From NCBI RefSeq assembly GCF_003337575.1, contig NZ_QPJM01000001.1, forward strand, positions 124,001-188,000: a stretch of 64,000 nt of DNA, given 5' to 3'. The notes beneath the pieces were generated by a model. That model was not told the origin of the DNA. It searched no databases and saw only the letters and a program-made list of their open reading frames with translations. Position numbers and translations under genes: made by a program. Source of the stretch: Phyllobacterium bourgognense (lineage in GTDB: Bacteria; Pseudomonadota; Alphaproteobacteria; Rhizobiales; Rhizobiaceae). Within the stretch, counting starts at the first letter, position 1, and each line of letters starts with the position of its first letter. This document shows positions 1-8,460 of the stretch, piece by piece.

Positions 1-1075
1 CGAAGTGCGTGTGCCTGACACACTGCTGAAGAAAGACAAGGACGGCGTCGTGCTGAAGGATGCCAAGGGACATCCGATCATAAATCCCTCGCGCTTTCGT
101 GCCGCTGCGCGCCGCGCCATCCGCGATATCGGTTATGAGCAGGATGGGTTCAACTGGAAGACGGCAAAGATAGAAGTGCTCCTGCACCCGCAATCCGCTG
201 ATATTGCACAGGGCGTCGATAATGCGGCCGACCGCCAGGGCGAAGAAGGTGCTGGTGATCAAGGGATCATGTTCGGCTATGCCTGCCGCGAGACACCGGA
301 CCTGATGCCAGCTCCGATCTATTATTCCCACAAAATTTTAGAACTTCTGGCTGGTGCTCGCCACAAGGGCGAGGGCGAAGCTGGCAAGCTCGGACCGGAT
401 GCCAAGAGCCAGGTTACCGTACGATATGTGGACGGCGTTGCAGCCGAAGCTACGCAGATCGTGCTTTCGACGCAGCATATGGATGCGAGCTGGGATTCCA
501 AGAAGGTTCGCAAGGTCGTTGAGCCGTATATCCGCGAAGCGATGGGCGATCTGAAGATCGCGGACGATTGTGTCTGGTACATCAATCCTACCGGCAAGTT
601 CGTTATCGGCGGGCCCGATGGGGATGCTGGTCTGACGGGCCGCAAGATTATCGTCGACACGTATGGTGGTGCAGCGCCTCATGGGGGTGGTGCATTCTCA
701 GGCAAGGATACGACCAAGGTCGATCGTTCCGCCGCTTACGCTGCCCGCTACCTTGCGAAGAACGTCGTTGCCGCCGGGTTTGCCGATCGCTGCACGATCC
801 AGCTCTCCTATGCGATTGGCGTTGCCCAGCCGCTGTCGGTATATGTTGATCTGCACGGAACTGGCAGCGTGAATGAGGATCAGGTGGAAGCCGCGCTGCG
901 CAAGGTCATGGACCTTTCGCCATCTGGCATCCGCAAGCATCTCGATCTAAACAAGCCGATCTATGCCAAGACGTCCGCCTATGGCCATTTTGGCCGCAAG
1001 CCCGGTCGCGATGGCTCTTTCTCCTGGGAGAAGACCGATCTGGCCAAGCAGTTGAAGTCTGCTCTGGCCGCTTGA
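1..1075 (+). CDS. metK: S-adenosylmethionine synthetase, 5' end outside window
   Basis: MetK makes S-adenosylmethionine from methionine and ATP in the cytoplasm. The reading frame is already open at base 2, so the N-terminus with the GHPDK-type motif lies upstream of the window and about 357 residues are visible. The visible part carries the conserved GAGDQG hexapeptide (near residue 83 of the visible protein) and the glycine-rich GGGAFSGKD nonapeptide, both family signatures. The acidic insert near the start is usual for alphaproteobacterial MetK. The stop codon abuts trmB, so the two genes are probably co-transcribed. The GTG at base 5 should not be taken as the true start. Confidence 0.95.
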   Translation, partial: EVRVPDTLLKKDKDGVVLKDAKGHPIINPSRFRAAARRAIRDIGYEQDGFNWKTAKIEVLLHPQSADIAQGVDNAADRQGEEGAGDQGIMFGYACRETPDLMPAPIYYSHKILELLAGARHKGEGEAGKLGPDAKSQVTVRYVDGVAAEATQIVLSTQHMDASWDSKKVRKVVEPYIREAMGDLKIADDCVWYINPTGKFVIGGPDGDAGLTGRKIIVDTYGGAAPHGGGAFSGKDTTKVDRSAAYAARYLAKNVVAAGFADRCTIQLSYAIGVAQPLSVYVDLHGTGSVNEDQVEAALRKVMDLSPSGIRKHLDLNKPIYAKTSAYGHFGRKPGRDGSFSWEKTDLAKQLKSALAA

Positions 1076-1092
1076 GCGGCCATTGCAATCCC

Positions 1093-1791
1093 ATGACTGA
1101 GGCACGGCGCGAGCGTTCAACTGAGGCTTTCTTCGGTAGAAGAAGCGGTAAAGCGCTGCGTCCTTTGCAGCGCTCCATCCGCGATGAGCTCTTGCCACTG
1201 CTCAAGCTTGACATTGGTGCGCGAGCACCCGGCGACCTCCGCAGTTTGTTTTCTGCGGAGGTTGAAACAGTCCGAATGGAAATTGGCTTTGGCGGCGGCG
1301 AACACCTGTTGCATGAGGCGCGGCGTTGTCCGCAATCCGGATTCATCGGCGTGGAACCGTTCATCAACAGCATGGCGAAACTCGTCGTCGATCTCCATGA
1401 AGATCCAATACTGAATATTCGGCTCTATGATGATGATGCAACACAGGTCCTTGACTGGTTGCCAGACAACTCCTTGGACGGAATTGATCTGTTCTATCCC
1501 GATCCTTGGCCGAAGAAGAAGCACTGGAAACGCCGCTTTGTCAGTCAAAAGAATCTCGACCGTTTTGCTCGCGTACTGAAGTCCGGAAGTCGCTTCCGGT
1601 TTGCTTCCGACATCGACACTTATGTAAACTGGACACTGCAACATTGCCACGCGCACGGGCAATTTGAGTGGCAGGCGGAGACTGCCGCCGACTGGCATAC
1701 GCCTTATGAAGCGTGGCCAGGCACTCGTTACGAACAGAAGGCCCATCGCGAAGGCCGTATCGGTGCTTACCTGACCTTTTTGCGCCTGTAG
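1093..1791 (+). CDS. trmB: tRNA (guanine-N7-)-methyltransferase
   Basis: TrmB methylates G46 of tRNA using SAM, the product of the gene just upstream. The 232-residue protein has the SAM-binding [14 protein letters not shown] segment, the GVEPF acidic loop and the family signature [15 protein letters not shown] chose ATG 1093; a TTG at 1072 overlapping the metK stop would add seven residues but no better ribosome binding site. The stop codon lies in a 14-bp perfect palindrome (TAGGTCGCGACCTA, 1789-1802) that lacks a T tract and is not a convincing terminator. Confidence 0.93.
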   Translation: MTEARRERSTEAFFGRRSGKALRPLQRSIRDELLPLLKLDIGARAPGDLRSLFSAEVETVRMEIGFGGGEHLLHEARRCPQSGFIGVEPFINSMAKLVVDLHEDPILNIRLYDDDATQVLDWLPDNSLDGIDLFYPDPWPKKKHWKRRFVSQKNLDRFARVLKSGSRFRFASDIDTYVNWTLQHCHAHGQFEWQAETAADWHTPYEAWPGTRYEQKAHREGRIGAYLTFLRL

Positions 1792-2035
1792 GTCGCGACC
1801 TAATATCAATCTGCGATGCGATCGCGGTTAATTCGTCATTTCACGTGACAGCTTCCTGACAGTTTCCTAGTATCATTTTAAGGATGAGGAGACCGCTGGG
1901 AGGCTGTCCGTATATCAAAGTTGTCGAACCAAGGATTGGTATCTGCCATCCGGTTTAACACGCGTCGGCATCTTCCCGTTTTCTTCAGTGTTTAAAAAAC
2001 AGGCGGCCGACGGCCGTCATGGGAGGACTTCCAGA

Positions 2036-2986
2036 ATGCATAAGATATTGCTTGCTTTTGCGGCCGCCGGGACGATCATTTTGTCCGGCCAGGCCATTGC
2101 CGCCGACTATAAAATCATGGCACCAGCAGCGCCAGGCGGCGGTTGGGATCAGACTGCTCGCACGATCCAGAGTTCACTGCAGGACGAGAAGATTTCCGGC
2201 AGCGTTCAGGTTGTGAACGTTCCCGGTGCGGGCGGTACTATTGGCTTGGCGCAATTCGCCAACTCGGCCAAGGGCGATCCTTCGCAGCTCATGGTTGGCG
2301 GCTATGTCATGGTGGGCGCCATTTTGACCAACGCATCGCCAGTAACGCTGGAACAGGTTACACCGATCGCTCGTCTGACAGGTGAGTTCGAGGCTGTCGT
2401 TGTACCGGCGGCGTCGCCGATCAAGACGATGGCTGAACTGGTCGAAAAGCTGAAGGCTGACCCTGGAGCGGTTTCCTGGGCAGGTGGCTCGGCCGGCGGC
2501 ACTGATCAGATCACTGCTGGCCTGATTGCAAAGGCTGTTGGTGTCGATCCAACGAAGATCAATTACGTTGCCTTCTCCGGTGGTGGTGAAGCTCTGGCTG
2601 CACTCCTTGGCGGTCAGGTTACGGTTGGCATTTCCGGTTACGGCGAATTCGAATCGCAGATTAAGTCCGGCGCGCTGCGCATCATTGGTATTTCCAGCGA
2701 TGCAAAGGTTGAAGGCATTGATGCGCCGACCTTCAAGGAAGGTGGTGTGGATGTCGCCATACAGAATTGGCGTATGATCGCAGCCCCTCCCGGTATCACA
2801 CCGGAACAGGAAGCGGCGATCAGTGCAGACGTCGAAAAACTGGTAAAGTCAAAGACCTGGCAGGAACAGCTCAAAGCCAAGGGCTGGGCCGATACTTATC
2901 TTGCCGGTGACGCGTTCAAGGCTCAATTGAAAAAGGATACCGAAGCAACAGCAGCTATTCTGAAAGATATTGGCCTCGTGAAATGA
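2036..2986 (+). CDS. tctC: Tripartite tricarboxylate transporter, periplasmic substrate-binding protein
   Basis: This is the solute receptor of a TctCBA (TTT family) secondary transporter and belongs to the Bug family. ATG 2036 follows a GGGAGGA ribosome binding site and starts a signal peptide (MHKILLAFAAAGTIIL...AIAA) of about 22 residues; a longer in-frame start at 1988 would hide it. The mature protein has the typical APGGGWDQTAR and NVPGAGG ligand-loop motifs and a normal length (316 residues). It overlaps tctB by ATGA. The ligand is probably a di- or tricarboxylate but cannot be read from the sequence. No tctDE-like two-component pair is adjacent. Confidence 0.9.
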   Translation: MHKILLAFAAAGTIILSGQAIAADYKIMAPAAPGGGWDQTARTIQSSLQDEKISGSVQVVNVPGAGGTIGLAQFANSAKGDPSQLMVGGYVMVGAILTNASPVTLEQVTPIARLTGEFEAVVVPAASPIKTMAELVEKLKADPGAVSWAGGSAGGTDQITAGLIAKAVGVDPTKINYVAFSGGGEALAALLGGQVTVGISGYGEFESQIKSGALRIIGISSDAKVEGIDAPTFKEGGVDVAIQNWRMIAAPPGITPEQEAAISADVEKLVKSKTWQEQLKAKGWADTYLAGDAFKAQLKKDTEATAAILKDIGLVK

Positions 2987-3465
2987 CCCAAGAGACACCG
3001 AGTTCCGAAGCGCGCCGCCCTGATCGGGCGGCGCTGGCAATTGCCGCCGGTATCGCAATTGTTGCTGCGATCATCGCCTATAGTACGGCCACCGCCGTTG
3101 GCGGCAGCGCGACACGCATCGGTCCGGCAGTGTTTCCTTATGCGATTGCCGGCGGTCTTTTCATACTTGCGATTTGGACTGCGTTCGAGGCCATGCGCGG
3201 TGATTTTCCCGAACGCGAGGAACAGCGGATCCAGCCTGTTGTCTGGATCGTGGGTGGTCTCGTCGCCCAGATGCTGCTTTTGCATATAACGGGCTTTGCC
3301 ATTGCGACAGGACTGCTTTTCGCCGCTACTGCGCGCGGATTCGGCAAGGGGCCGCTCTGGATGACGGTTCCCATCGGTATTGTTTTGTCATTTATAATCT
3401 GGGTCATTTTTGCCAAGGGACTGGAGTTGTCCCTCCCGGCTGGACCGCTTGAACGTCTCATTTAA
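2983..3465 (+). CDS. tctB: Tripartite tricarboxylate transporter, small membrane subunit
   Basis: The 160-residue protein has four predicted membrane helices (about residues 20-40, 48-68, 83-112 and 122-142), the pattern of the TctB small subunit, which pairs with TctA in the inner membrane. Its start codon overlaps the tctC stop (ATGA) and tctA begins 9 bases after its stop, so the three genes form one operon. The assignment rests mainly on this context plus helix pattern, because TctB sequences are poorly conserved. Confidence 0.88.
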   Translation: MTQETPSSEARRPDRAALAIAAGIAIVAAIIAYSTATAVGGSATRIGPAVFPYAIAGGLFILAIWTAFEAMRGDFPEREEQRIQPVVWIVGGLVAQMLLLHITGFAIATGLLFAATARGFGKGPLWMTVPIGIVLSFIIWVIFAKGLELSLPAGPLERLI

Positions 3466-3474
3466 GGACTGGCT

Positions 3475-4992
3475 ATGGATAGTTTTGCCCTATTAGCACA
3501 TGGTTTTGCCGTCGCATTCCAGCCGTTCAATCTACTTTATGCACTCATCGGCGTAACATTGGGTACTGCCGTTGGCGTTCTGCCCGGCATTGGACCAGCG
3601 CTTACGGTCGCTTTGTTGCTGCCGGTTACTTATAAGCTGGATCCTGCAGGTTCGCTCATTATGTTTGCCGGCATCTACTATGGCGGCATGTATGGCGGGT
3701 CGACCACATCGATTCTTTTGAACACGCCAGGGGAGAGCGCATCGATCGTCACTGCGCTCGAAGGCAACAAGATGGCACGTGCCGGGCGAGGTGGTCCCGC
3801 CCTGGCGACCGCCGCGATCGGCTCCTTCGTGGCGGGGTTGATTGCGACAATGGCGCTGGCGCTGATTGCTCCCACTATCGTCAAATTTGCGCTTTCCTTT
3901 GGCGCGCCAGAATATTTTGCCCTGATGATGTTGGCCTTCATGACCGTATCGGCCGCTTTTGGCGATTCAACCTTGCGTGGATTGACTGCACTATTCATTG
4001 GCCTCGCGCTTGGTTTGATAGGAGCCGACGGTCTGTCGGGACAGGTGCGCCTGGGCTTCGGCATCCCCGATCTGACCGATGGCGTCGAGATTACAACGCT
4101 TGCCGTTGCCTTGTTTGCGATTGGTGAAACATTGAGTGTCGCTGCATCGAAAAGCACGGGCGAAGGAAAAATTGAGCCCGTCAAAGGGTCGGTCTGGATG
4201 AATAGGGAAGATTGGTCACGCTCCTGGAAACCTTGGCTTCGAGGGACATTCATCGGTTTCCCGATCGGCGCGATGCCGGCGGGCGGTGCCGAGATTGGTA
4301 CATTTCTGTCTTATTCGGTGGAGAAGCAGCTTTCGAAAAAGCCAGAAGAATTCGGCCATGGCGCCATCGAAGGCGTCGCCGGTCCCGAGGCGGCCAACAA
4401 TGCATCGGCCGCAGGCACACTTGTTCCCCTGCTGACACTTGGACTTCCGACCAGCGCCACTGCAGCCATCATGCTGGCAGGATTTCAGCAGTTCGGTTTG
4501 CAGCCCGGTCCGCTGTTGTTTGCAACCAATCCGCAGCTGGTCTGGGGTTTGATCGCCAGCCTGCTCGTAGCAAATTTCATGTTGCTGGTCCTGAATTTGC
4601 CGCTGGTCGGATTATGGGTCCGGTTGCTATCGATCCCAAGGCATTGGCTCTATGCCGGTATCCTGGTCTTTGCGACACTCGGAACCATTGGCGCCAATCC
4701 CTCGACATTCGAGTTAGGAATGTTGCTGCTGTTTGGCCTGCTCGGCTATTTCCTGCGGCTTTTTGGCTATCCGATTGCGCCGGTTGTTGTGGGTCTCATT
4801 CTCGGACCCATGGCGGAGATACATTTCCGCCGCGCACTGCAGATCAGTCAGGGTGATTTCACCGTCTTTGTCGGCTCGCCGATCTCGGTGATATTGCTGT
4901 TGCTTGCAGTATGCGCAGTTGTCGTCCCGCTTATCCTGCGGGCGCGAGGCAAGGGTAAAGTCCTTGCCGCCCTCGCGGCGAACGAGGATTGA
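3475..4992 (+). CDS. tctA: Tripartite tricarboxylate transporter, large membrane subunit
   Basis: This is the translocating subunit, 505 residues with about 11-12 hydrophobic helices. The N-terminal part has the signature [17 protein letters not shown] and the repeated glycine-rich segment around [21 protein letters not shown] (residues 63-83), with the matching second half containing [13 protein letters not shown]. Length and motifs are typical of TctA (COG3333). It closes the tctCBA operon. The 29-base gap to the convergent DUF1127 gene holds no clear T-tract terminator. Confidence 0.93.
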   Translation: MDSFALLAHGFAVAFQPFNLLYALIGVTLGTAVGVLPGIGPALTVALLLPVTYKLDPAGSLIMFAGIYYGGMYGGSTTSILLNTPGESASIVTALEGNKMARAGRGGPALATAAIGSFVAGLIATMALALIAPTIVKFALSFGAPEYFALMMLAFMTVSAAFGDSTLRGLTALFIGLALGLIGADGLSGQVRLGFGIPDLTDGVEITTLAVALFAIGETLSVAASKSTGEGKIEPVKGSVWMNREDWSRSWKPWLRGTFIGFPIGAMPAGGAEIGTFLSYSVEKQLSKKPEEFGHGAIEGVAGPEAANNASAAGTLVPLLTLGLPTSATAAIMLAGFQQFGLQPGPLLFATNPQLVWGLIASLLVANFMLLVLNLPLVGLWVRLLSIPRHWLYAGILVFATLGTIGANPSTFELGMLLLFGLLGYFLRLFGYPIAPVVVGLILGPMAEIHFRRALQISQGDFTVFVGSPISVILLLLAVCAVVVPLILRARGKGKVLAALAANED

Positions 4993-5021
4993 GAAGGTCT
5001 GGCTACGCCGTCTGCCGGAGA

Positions 5022-5186
5022 TTAGCGCCGGTAGATGGATTTGAACTGTACTGGATCGATACCGAGCGCACGCAGGTCAGACGCGACGGGCTGGTGGCCA
5101 AGTCGAGTAGCTTCGGCGACAGCAACAGCGCTTCCGAATGCGCGGAAGAAGTTACCGATCTTTGAAAGCTGTTGAGTTTTGGACAT
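5022..5186 (-). CDS. DUF1127 small protein
   Basis: A 54-residue basic protein ending in DLRALGIDPVQFKSIYRR, the layout of DUF1127 (YjiS-like) proteins, which are abundant in alphaproteobacteria; some are RNA-binding and many are stress- or regulator-controlled. ATG 5186 follows AAAGGATGAAAAA on the minus strand; a start nine codons earlier has no ribosome binding site. The gene is convergent with tctA. A 15-bp dyad (5206-5220) matching the motif found in the exo region lies 20-34 bases upstream of the start codon, over a poor promoter (TATAGACT as likely -10, no good -35), suggesting dependence on a regulator. Confidence 0.8.
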   Translation of the reverse strand: MSKTQQLSKIGNFFRAFGSAVAVAEATRLGHQPVASDLRALGIDPVQFKSIYRR

Positions 5187-5205
5187 TTTTTCATCCTTTA
5201 GTCTA

Positions 5206-5220
5206 TATTGCACTGCAGCA
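5206..5220 (-). promoter_or_regulatory. Dyad motif copy upstream of DUF1127 gene
   Basis: Minus strand TGCTGCAGTGCAATA. It fits the pattern seen in the exo locus (half sites ending TGC and starting GCA around a 3-base RNY spacer). It overlaps the presumed -10 region of the DUF1127 gene. Confidence 0.5.
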
Positions 5221-5333
5221 TAGATAGGATGAATGAGTTGATAAATTTAGGTCCAACAATGCAGGGCAGCCATGCGAAAACGCATGACGAGATTAGCGTC
5301 TGTAAACAACTCAGCAGAAAATCACCTCTGCGC

Positions 5334-5362
5334 TTGAAACTCGCGCACCATTTCGGTATATA
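5334..5362 (+). promoter_or_regulatory. Sigma-70 type promoter of the rimP-nusA-infB operon
   Basis: TTGAAA (5334-5339) and TATATA (5357-5362) are separated by 17 bases, an almost ideal housekeeping promoter. Transcription would begin near 5369, giving an 85-base leader before rimP that contains the terminator-like hairpin described next. Seen in sequence; use not tested. Confidence 0.65.
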
Positions 5363-5390
5363 AGCGTCATATTCTTGGTCGATAGAACAG

Positions 5391-5421
5391 GAGTGGGTCC
5401 AGACCGGTCCCGCTCTTTTTT
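5391..5421 (+). terminator. Terminator-like hairpin (attenuator) in the rimP leader
   Basis: GAGTGGG (5391-5397) pairs with CCCGCTC (5409-5415) with one G-U pair and is followed at once by six T residues. The loop contains GGTCCAGACC, which can fold on itself, so alternative structures are possible. It lies about 22 bases after the predicted transcription start and 33 bases before rimP, the position of an attenuator for the nusA operon. Confidence 0.6.
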
Positions 5422-5454
5422 GTTTCTTAAGGCCGAAACAGGGAAAATCTTTGC

Positions 5455-6123
5455 GTGACAGACGACGCTAATACGAAACAGGAAACGACCCCGATAGAGG
5501 GTGCGGACGAGCGGATCATTACTGAAACGGGTATCGACGCCCGCGTTGCCGGTATCATTGAACCGGTGCTGCAGTCCATCGGCTTTCGGTTGGTACGCGC
5601 CCGGCTTTCCGGTCTCAATGGCTTGACGCTGCAGATCATGGCGGAGCGCCACGACGGTACGATGACCGTGGAAGATTGTGAACTCGTCAGTCGAACATTG
5701 TCACCGGTGCTTGATGTCGAGGATCCAATCGACCGGAACTATCATCTCGAAGTCTCGTCACCGGGTATTGACCGGCCGTTGGTACGCAAATCAGATTTTA
5801 CCAAATGGATCGGCCATATCGCCAAGATCGATACATCGGCCGTTCACGAAGGACGCAAAAAGTTTCGCGGCCGCATAGCCGAGGTTTCCGTCGAAGGTGT
5901 CACGGTCGAGAGCGACCAGGCAAGCTATGGCGACAAACCAGTCGTGGAGGTCCCGTTCGAGCTGATTTCGGATGCACGGCTTGTCCTGACAGACGACCTC
6001 ATTCGTGATGCGCTGCGCCGCGACAAGGATTTGCGCGAAGGCCGGATCCCGGAAGATAGCACTGGCCAGGCAGACGAGGCGGAAGCTTCGACGGCCGGGC
6101 AGGAAGAGATAAAACAGGATTGA
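5455..6123 (+). CDS. rimP: Ribosome maturation factor RimP
   Basis: RimP is needed for maturation of the 30S subunit. The 222-residue protein starts with GTG 5455 and has a 25-residue acidic N-terminal extension before the conserved core ([19 protein letters not shown]), the [14 protein letters not shown] segment and the signature [14 protein letters not shown] near residues 98-111. The C-terminus is acidic and low in complexity. It is first in the rimP-nusA-ylxR-infB operon, a gene order conserved in bacteria. Confidence 0.93.
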   Translation: MTDDANTKQETTPIEGADERIITETGIDARVAGIIEPVLQSIGFRLVRARLSGLNGLTLQIMAERHDGTMTVEDCELVSRTLSPVLDVEDPIDRNYHLEVSSPGIDRPLVRKSDFTKWIGHIAKIDTSAVHEGRKKFRGRIAEVSVEGVTVESDQASYGDKPVVEVPFELISDARLVLTDDLIRDALRRDKDLREGRIPEDSTGQADEAEASTAGQEEIKQD

Positions 6124-6187
6124 TATTTCATACGCCCGCAGAAGCAATGCGGCGATGAACCCCAAGGGGAACTTCAAGGAGAAGAAC

Positions 6188-7789
6188 ATGGCAGTCAGTG
6201 CAAACAGGCTAGAACTTCTGCAGATCGCCGATGCGGTGGCGCGCGAGAAGTCGATTGACCGCGAGATCGTGATTGCGGCGATGGCCGATGCCATTCAGAA
6301 AGCCGCGCGCTCGCGTTATGGCCAGGAAACCAATATCCGGGCTGATATCAACGCCAAGACCGGTGAGATCAAGCTTCAGCGCCTGCTTGAGGTGGTCGAG
6401 GACGTCGAGGATCCTGTCACCCAGATCAGCATGGAAGCTGCGCGGGATCGCAATCCAGACGCGCAGCCCGGCGATTTCCTTGCCGACCAGCTGCCACCGA
6501 TGGATTTTGGCCGTATCGCTGCGCAATCTGCCAAGCAGGTCATCGTTCAGAAGGTGCGCGAAGCCGAGCGTGACCGCCAGTACGACGAATATAAGGATCG
6601 CGTTGGCGAAATCATCAATGGCAGTGTCAAGCGCGTGGAATATGGCAACGTGATCGTCGACCTCGGGCGTGGCGAAGCCATTGTCCGCCGCGACGAGCTG
6701 ATTCCTCGCGAAACTTTCCGTTATGGCGATCGTGTTCGCGCTTATGTTTACGATGTGCGCCGCGAACAGCGTGGTCCGCAGATTTTCCTGAGTCGCACTC
6801 ATCCGCAGTTCATGGCAAAGCTTTTTACCATGGAAGTGCCGGAAATTTATGATGGCATCATCGAGATCAAGTCGGTAGCCCGTGATCCGGGGTCGCGCGC
6901 CAAGATCGCGGTCATCTCCCGTGATTCTTCGATCGACCCGGTCGGCGCCTGCGTCGGTATGCGCGGTTCACGCGTTCAGGCGGTTGTCGGTGAACTCCAA
7001 GGCGAAAAGATCGATATTATTCCATGGTCGCCTGAGCCCGCTTCGTTCATCGTCAATGCGCTGCAGCCGGCGGAAGTTTCAAAAGTTGTTCTCGATGAAG
7101 ACGCCGAACGTATTGAAGTTGTGGTCCCGGATGACCAACTATCACTTGCAATCGGTCGTCGTGGGCAAAATGTGCGTCTGGCTTCGCAGTTGACTGGCTG
7201 GGATATCGATATCCTCACCGAGCAGGAAGAATCCGAGCGCCGCCAGAAGGAATTCGTCGAACGCTCGAACCTCTTCATGGAAGCGCTTGATGTCGACGAG
7301 ATGGTCGGCCAGGTCCTTGCCTCCGAAGGTTTTGCCAGCGTCGAGGAAATCGCGTATGTGGATGCCGATGACATTTCCTCCATCGATGGTTTCGATGAGG
7401 ATACGGCAACGGAAATTCAGCAGCGCGCCCAGGAATATCTTGGCCGTATTGAAGAAGAACGCGACGCCCGCCGTAAGGAATTGGGTGTTGCGGACGAGCT
7501 TCGTGACCTGCCAGGCATGACCAACGCTATTCTCGTTGCTGTCGGTGAAGATGGCGTCAAGACGATCGAGGACTTCGCTGGCTACGCAGTCGACGAACTG
7601 ACCGGCTGGCGTGAACGCAAGGATGGTGAGACAATCAACTATCCAGGCATTCTGTCGTCGTTCGAAGTCAGCCGTGCCGACGCGGAACAGATGGTTCTTG
7701 CTGCACGTCTGAAAGCTGGATGGATCACGGAAGACGATCTTGCTGCTGCCGAAGCTGAACCAACGGCGGAAGAAGAGGTCGCTGGCTGA
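6188..7789 (+). CDS. nusA: Transcription termination/antitermination factor NusA
   Basis: NusA binds RNA polymerase and nascent RNA and modulates pausing, termination and antitermination. The 533-residue protein has the N-terminal RNAP-binding domain (1-135), an S1 domain (about 138-205, [20 protein letters not shown]), two KH domains ([20 protein letters not shown] and [20 protein letters not shown]) and C-terminal helix-hairpin-helix/acidic repeats. ATG 6188 follows AAGGAG at good spacing; the in-frame ATG 33 bases upstream lacks one. The leader hairpin before rimP could let NusA feed back on its own operon, as inferred below. Confidence 0.95.
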   Translation: MAVSANRLELLQIADAVAREKSIDREIVIAAMADAIQKAARSRYGQETNIRADINAKTGEIKLQRLLEVVEDVEDPVTQISMEAARDRNPDAQPGDFLADQLPPMDFGRIAAQSAKQVIVQKVREAERDRQYDEYKDRVGEIINGSVKRVEYGNVIVDLGRGEAIVRRDELIPRETFRYGDRVRAYVYDVRREQRGPQIFLSRTHPQFMAKLFTMEVPEIYDGIIEIKSVARDPGSRAKIAVISRDSSIDPVGACVGMRGSRVQAVVGELQGEKIDIIPWSPEPASFIVNALQPAEVSKVVLDEDAERIEVVVPDDQLSLAIGRRGQNVRLASQLTGWDIDILTEQEESERRQKEFVERSNLFMEALDVDEMVGQVLASEGFASVEEIAYVDADDISSIDGFDEDTATEIQQRAQEYLGRIEEERDARRKELGVADELRDLPGMTNAILVAVGEDGVKTIEDFAGYAVDELTGWRERKDGETINYPGILSSFEVSRADAEQMVLAARLKAGWITEDDLAAAEAEPTAEEEVAG

Positions 7790-7806
7790 TTTCGAGCGAT
7801 CCAGAC

Positions 7807-8460
7807 GTGGAACCGGAAATGAACGACAGAACGTGCATTGTCACGCGGACAAGCGGTTCTGTCGATGACATGATCCGGTTTGTCGCTGGTCCAGACGGTA
7901 CGGTTGTGGCTGATCTGAAGCGCAATCTGCCCGGCCGGGGCTGTTGGGTTAAAGCCCAGCGGCGATATATCGATGAGGCGGTCAAGCGAAAGCTTTTTCC
8001 GCGCGGATTGAAGAGCAGTGTCACGGCTCCCGATAATTTGGGACAGGCAGTAGACCAGATGCTCGCAAAATCGGCGTTGGGCAGTTTTGGGTTGGCGCGG
8101 AAGGCTGGGGTTGTGGTAACAGGGGCCGCAAAAGTGGATATTGCCATCCGCAACGGCACCGCTGCACTCGTGCTTCATGCCTTTGAAGCGGCCGAAGATG
8201 GTGTCCGCAAACTTGACCAGGCCCGCCGTTCGGTTGTTTATGCGGGCGGACCTGAAATACCCGCCCTTTCATTGTTCGAAAGCAGTGAAATGGATTTGGC
8301 ATTGGGTGGGGTAAATGTGATACATGCTGCCGTACTCAAGGGGAAGGCAGCTGCCGGGTTCATAAAACGAGCCTGGCTTCTACAGCATTTTCGCGATGGC
8401 CCCACGGATGTGGCCGACGCTAAAGCGGCGACTGTCGCGAAGGAAACGGAAACGGAATGA
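7807..8460 (+). CDS. YlxR-L7Ae fusion RNA-binding protein
   Basis: A 217-residue protein that joins a YlxR/DUF448 domain (residues 5-85, with [19 protein letters not shown] and NLPGRGCWV) to an L7Ae/L30e-like YlxQ domain (about 90-180, [20 protein letters not shown]). The separate ylxR and ylxQ genes sit at this place in many bacteria; the fused form is usual in alphaproteobacteria. The start is either GTG 7807 or ATG 7819. The stop overlaps the infB start (ATGA), so translation of the two is probably coupled. The domain functions suggest RNA binding; no reaction is known. Confidence 0.9.
   Translation: MEPEMNDRTCIVTRTSGSVDDMIRFVAGPDGTVVADLKRNLPGRGCWVKAQRRYIDEAVKRKLFPRGLKSSVTAPDNLGQAVDQMLAKSALGSFGLARKAGVVVTGAAKVDIAIRNGTAALVLHAFEAAEDGVRKLDQARRSVVYAGGPEIPALSLFESSEMDLALGGVNVIHAAVLKGKAAAGFIKRAWLLQHFRDGPTDVADAKAATVAKETETE

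Noticed and set aside
1789-1802. Perfect 14-bp palindrome at the trmB stop codon as a terminator
   Set aside because: No loop-forming centre and no T tract; probably chance around the stop codon.
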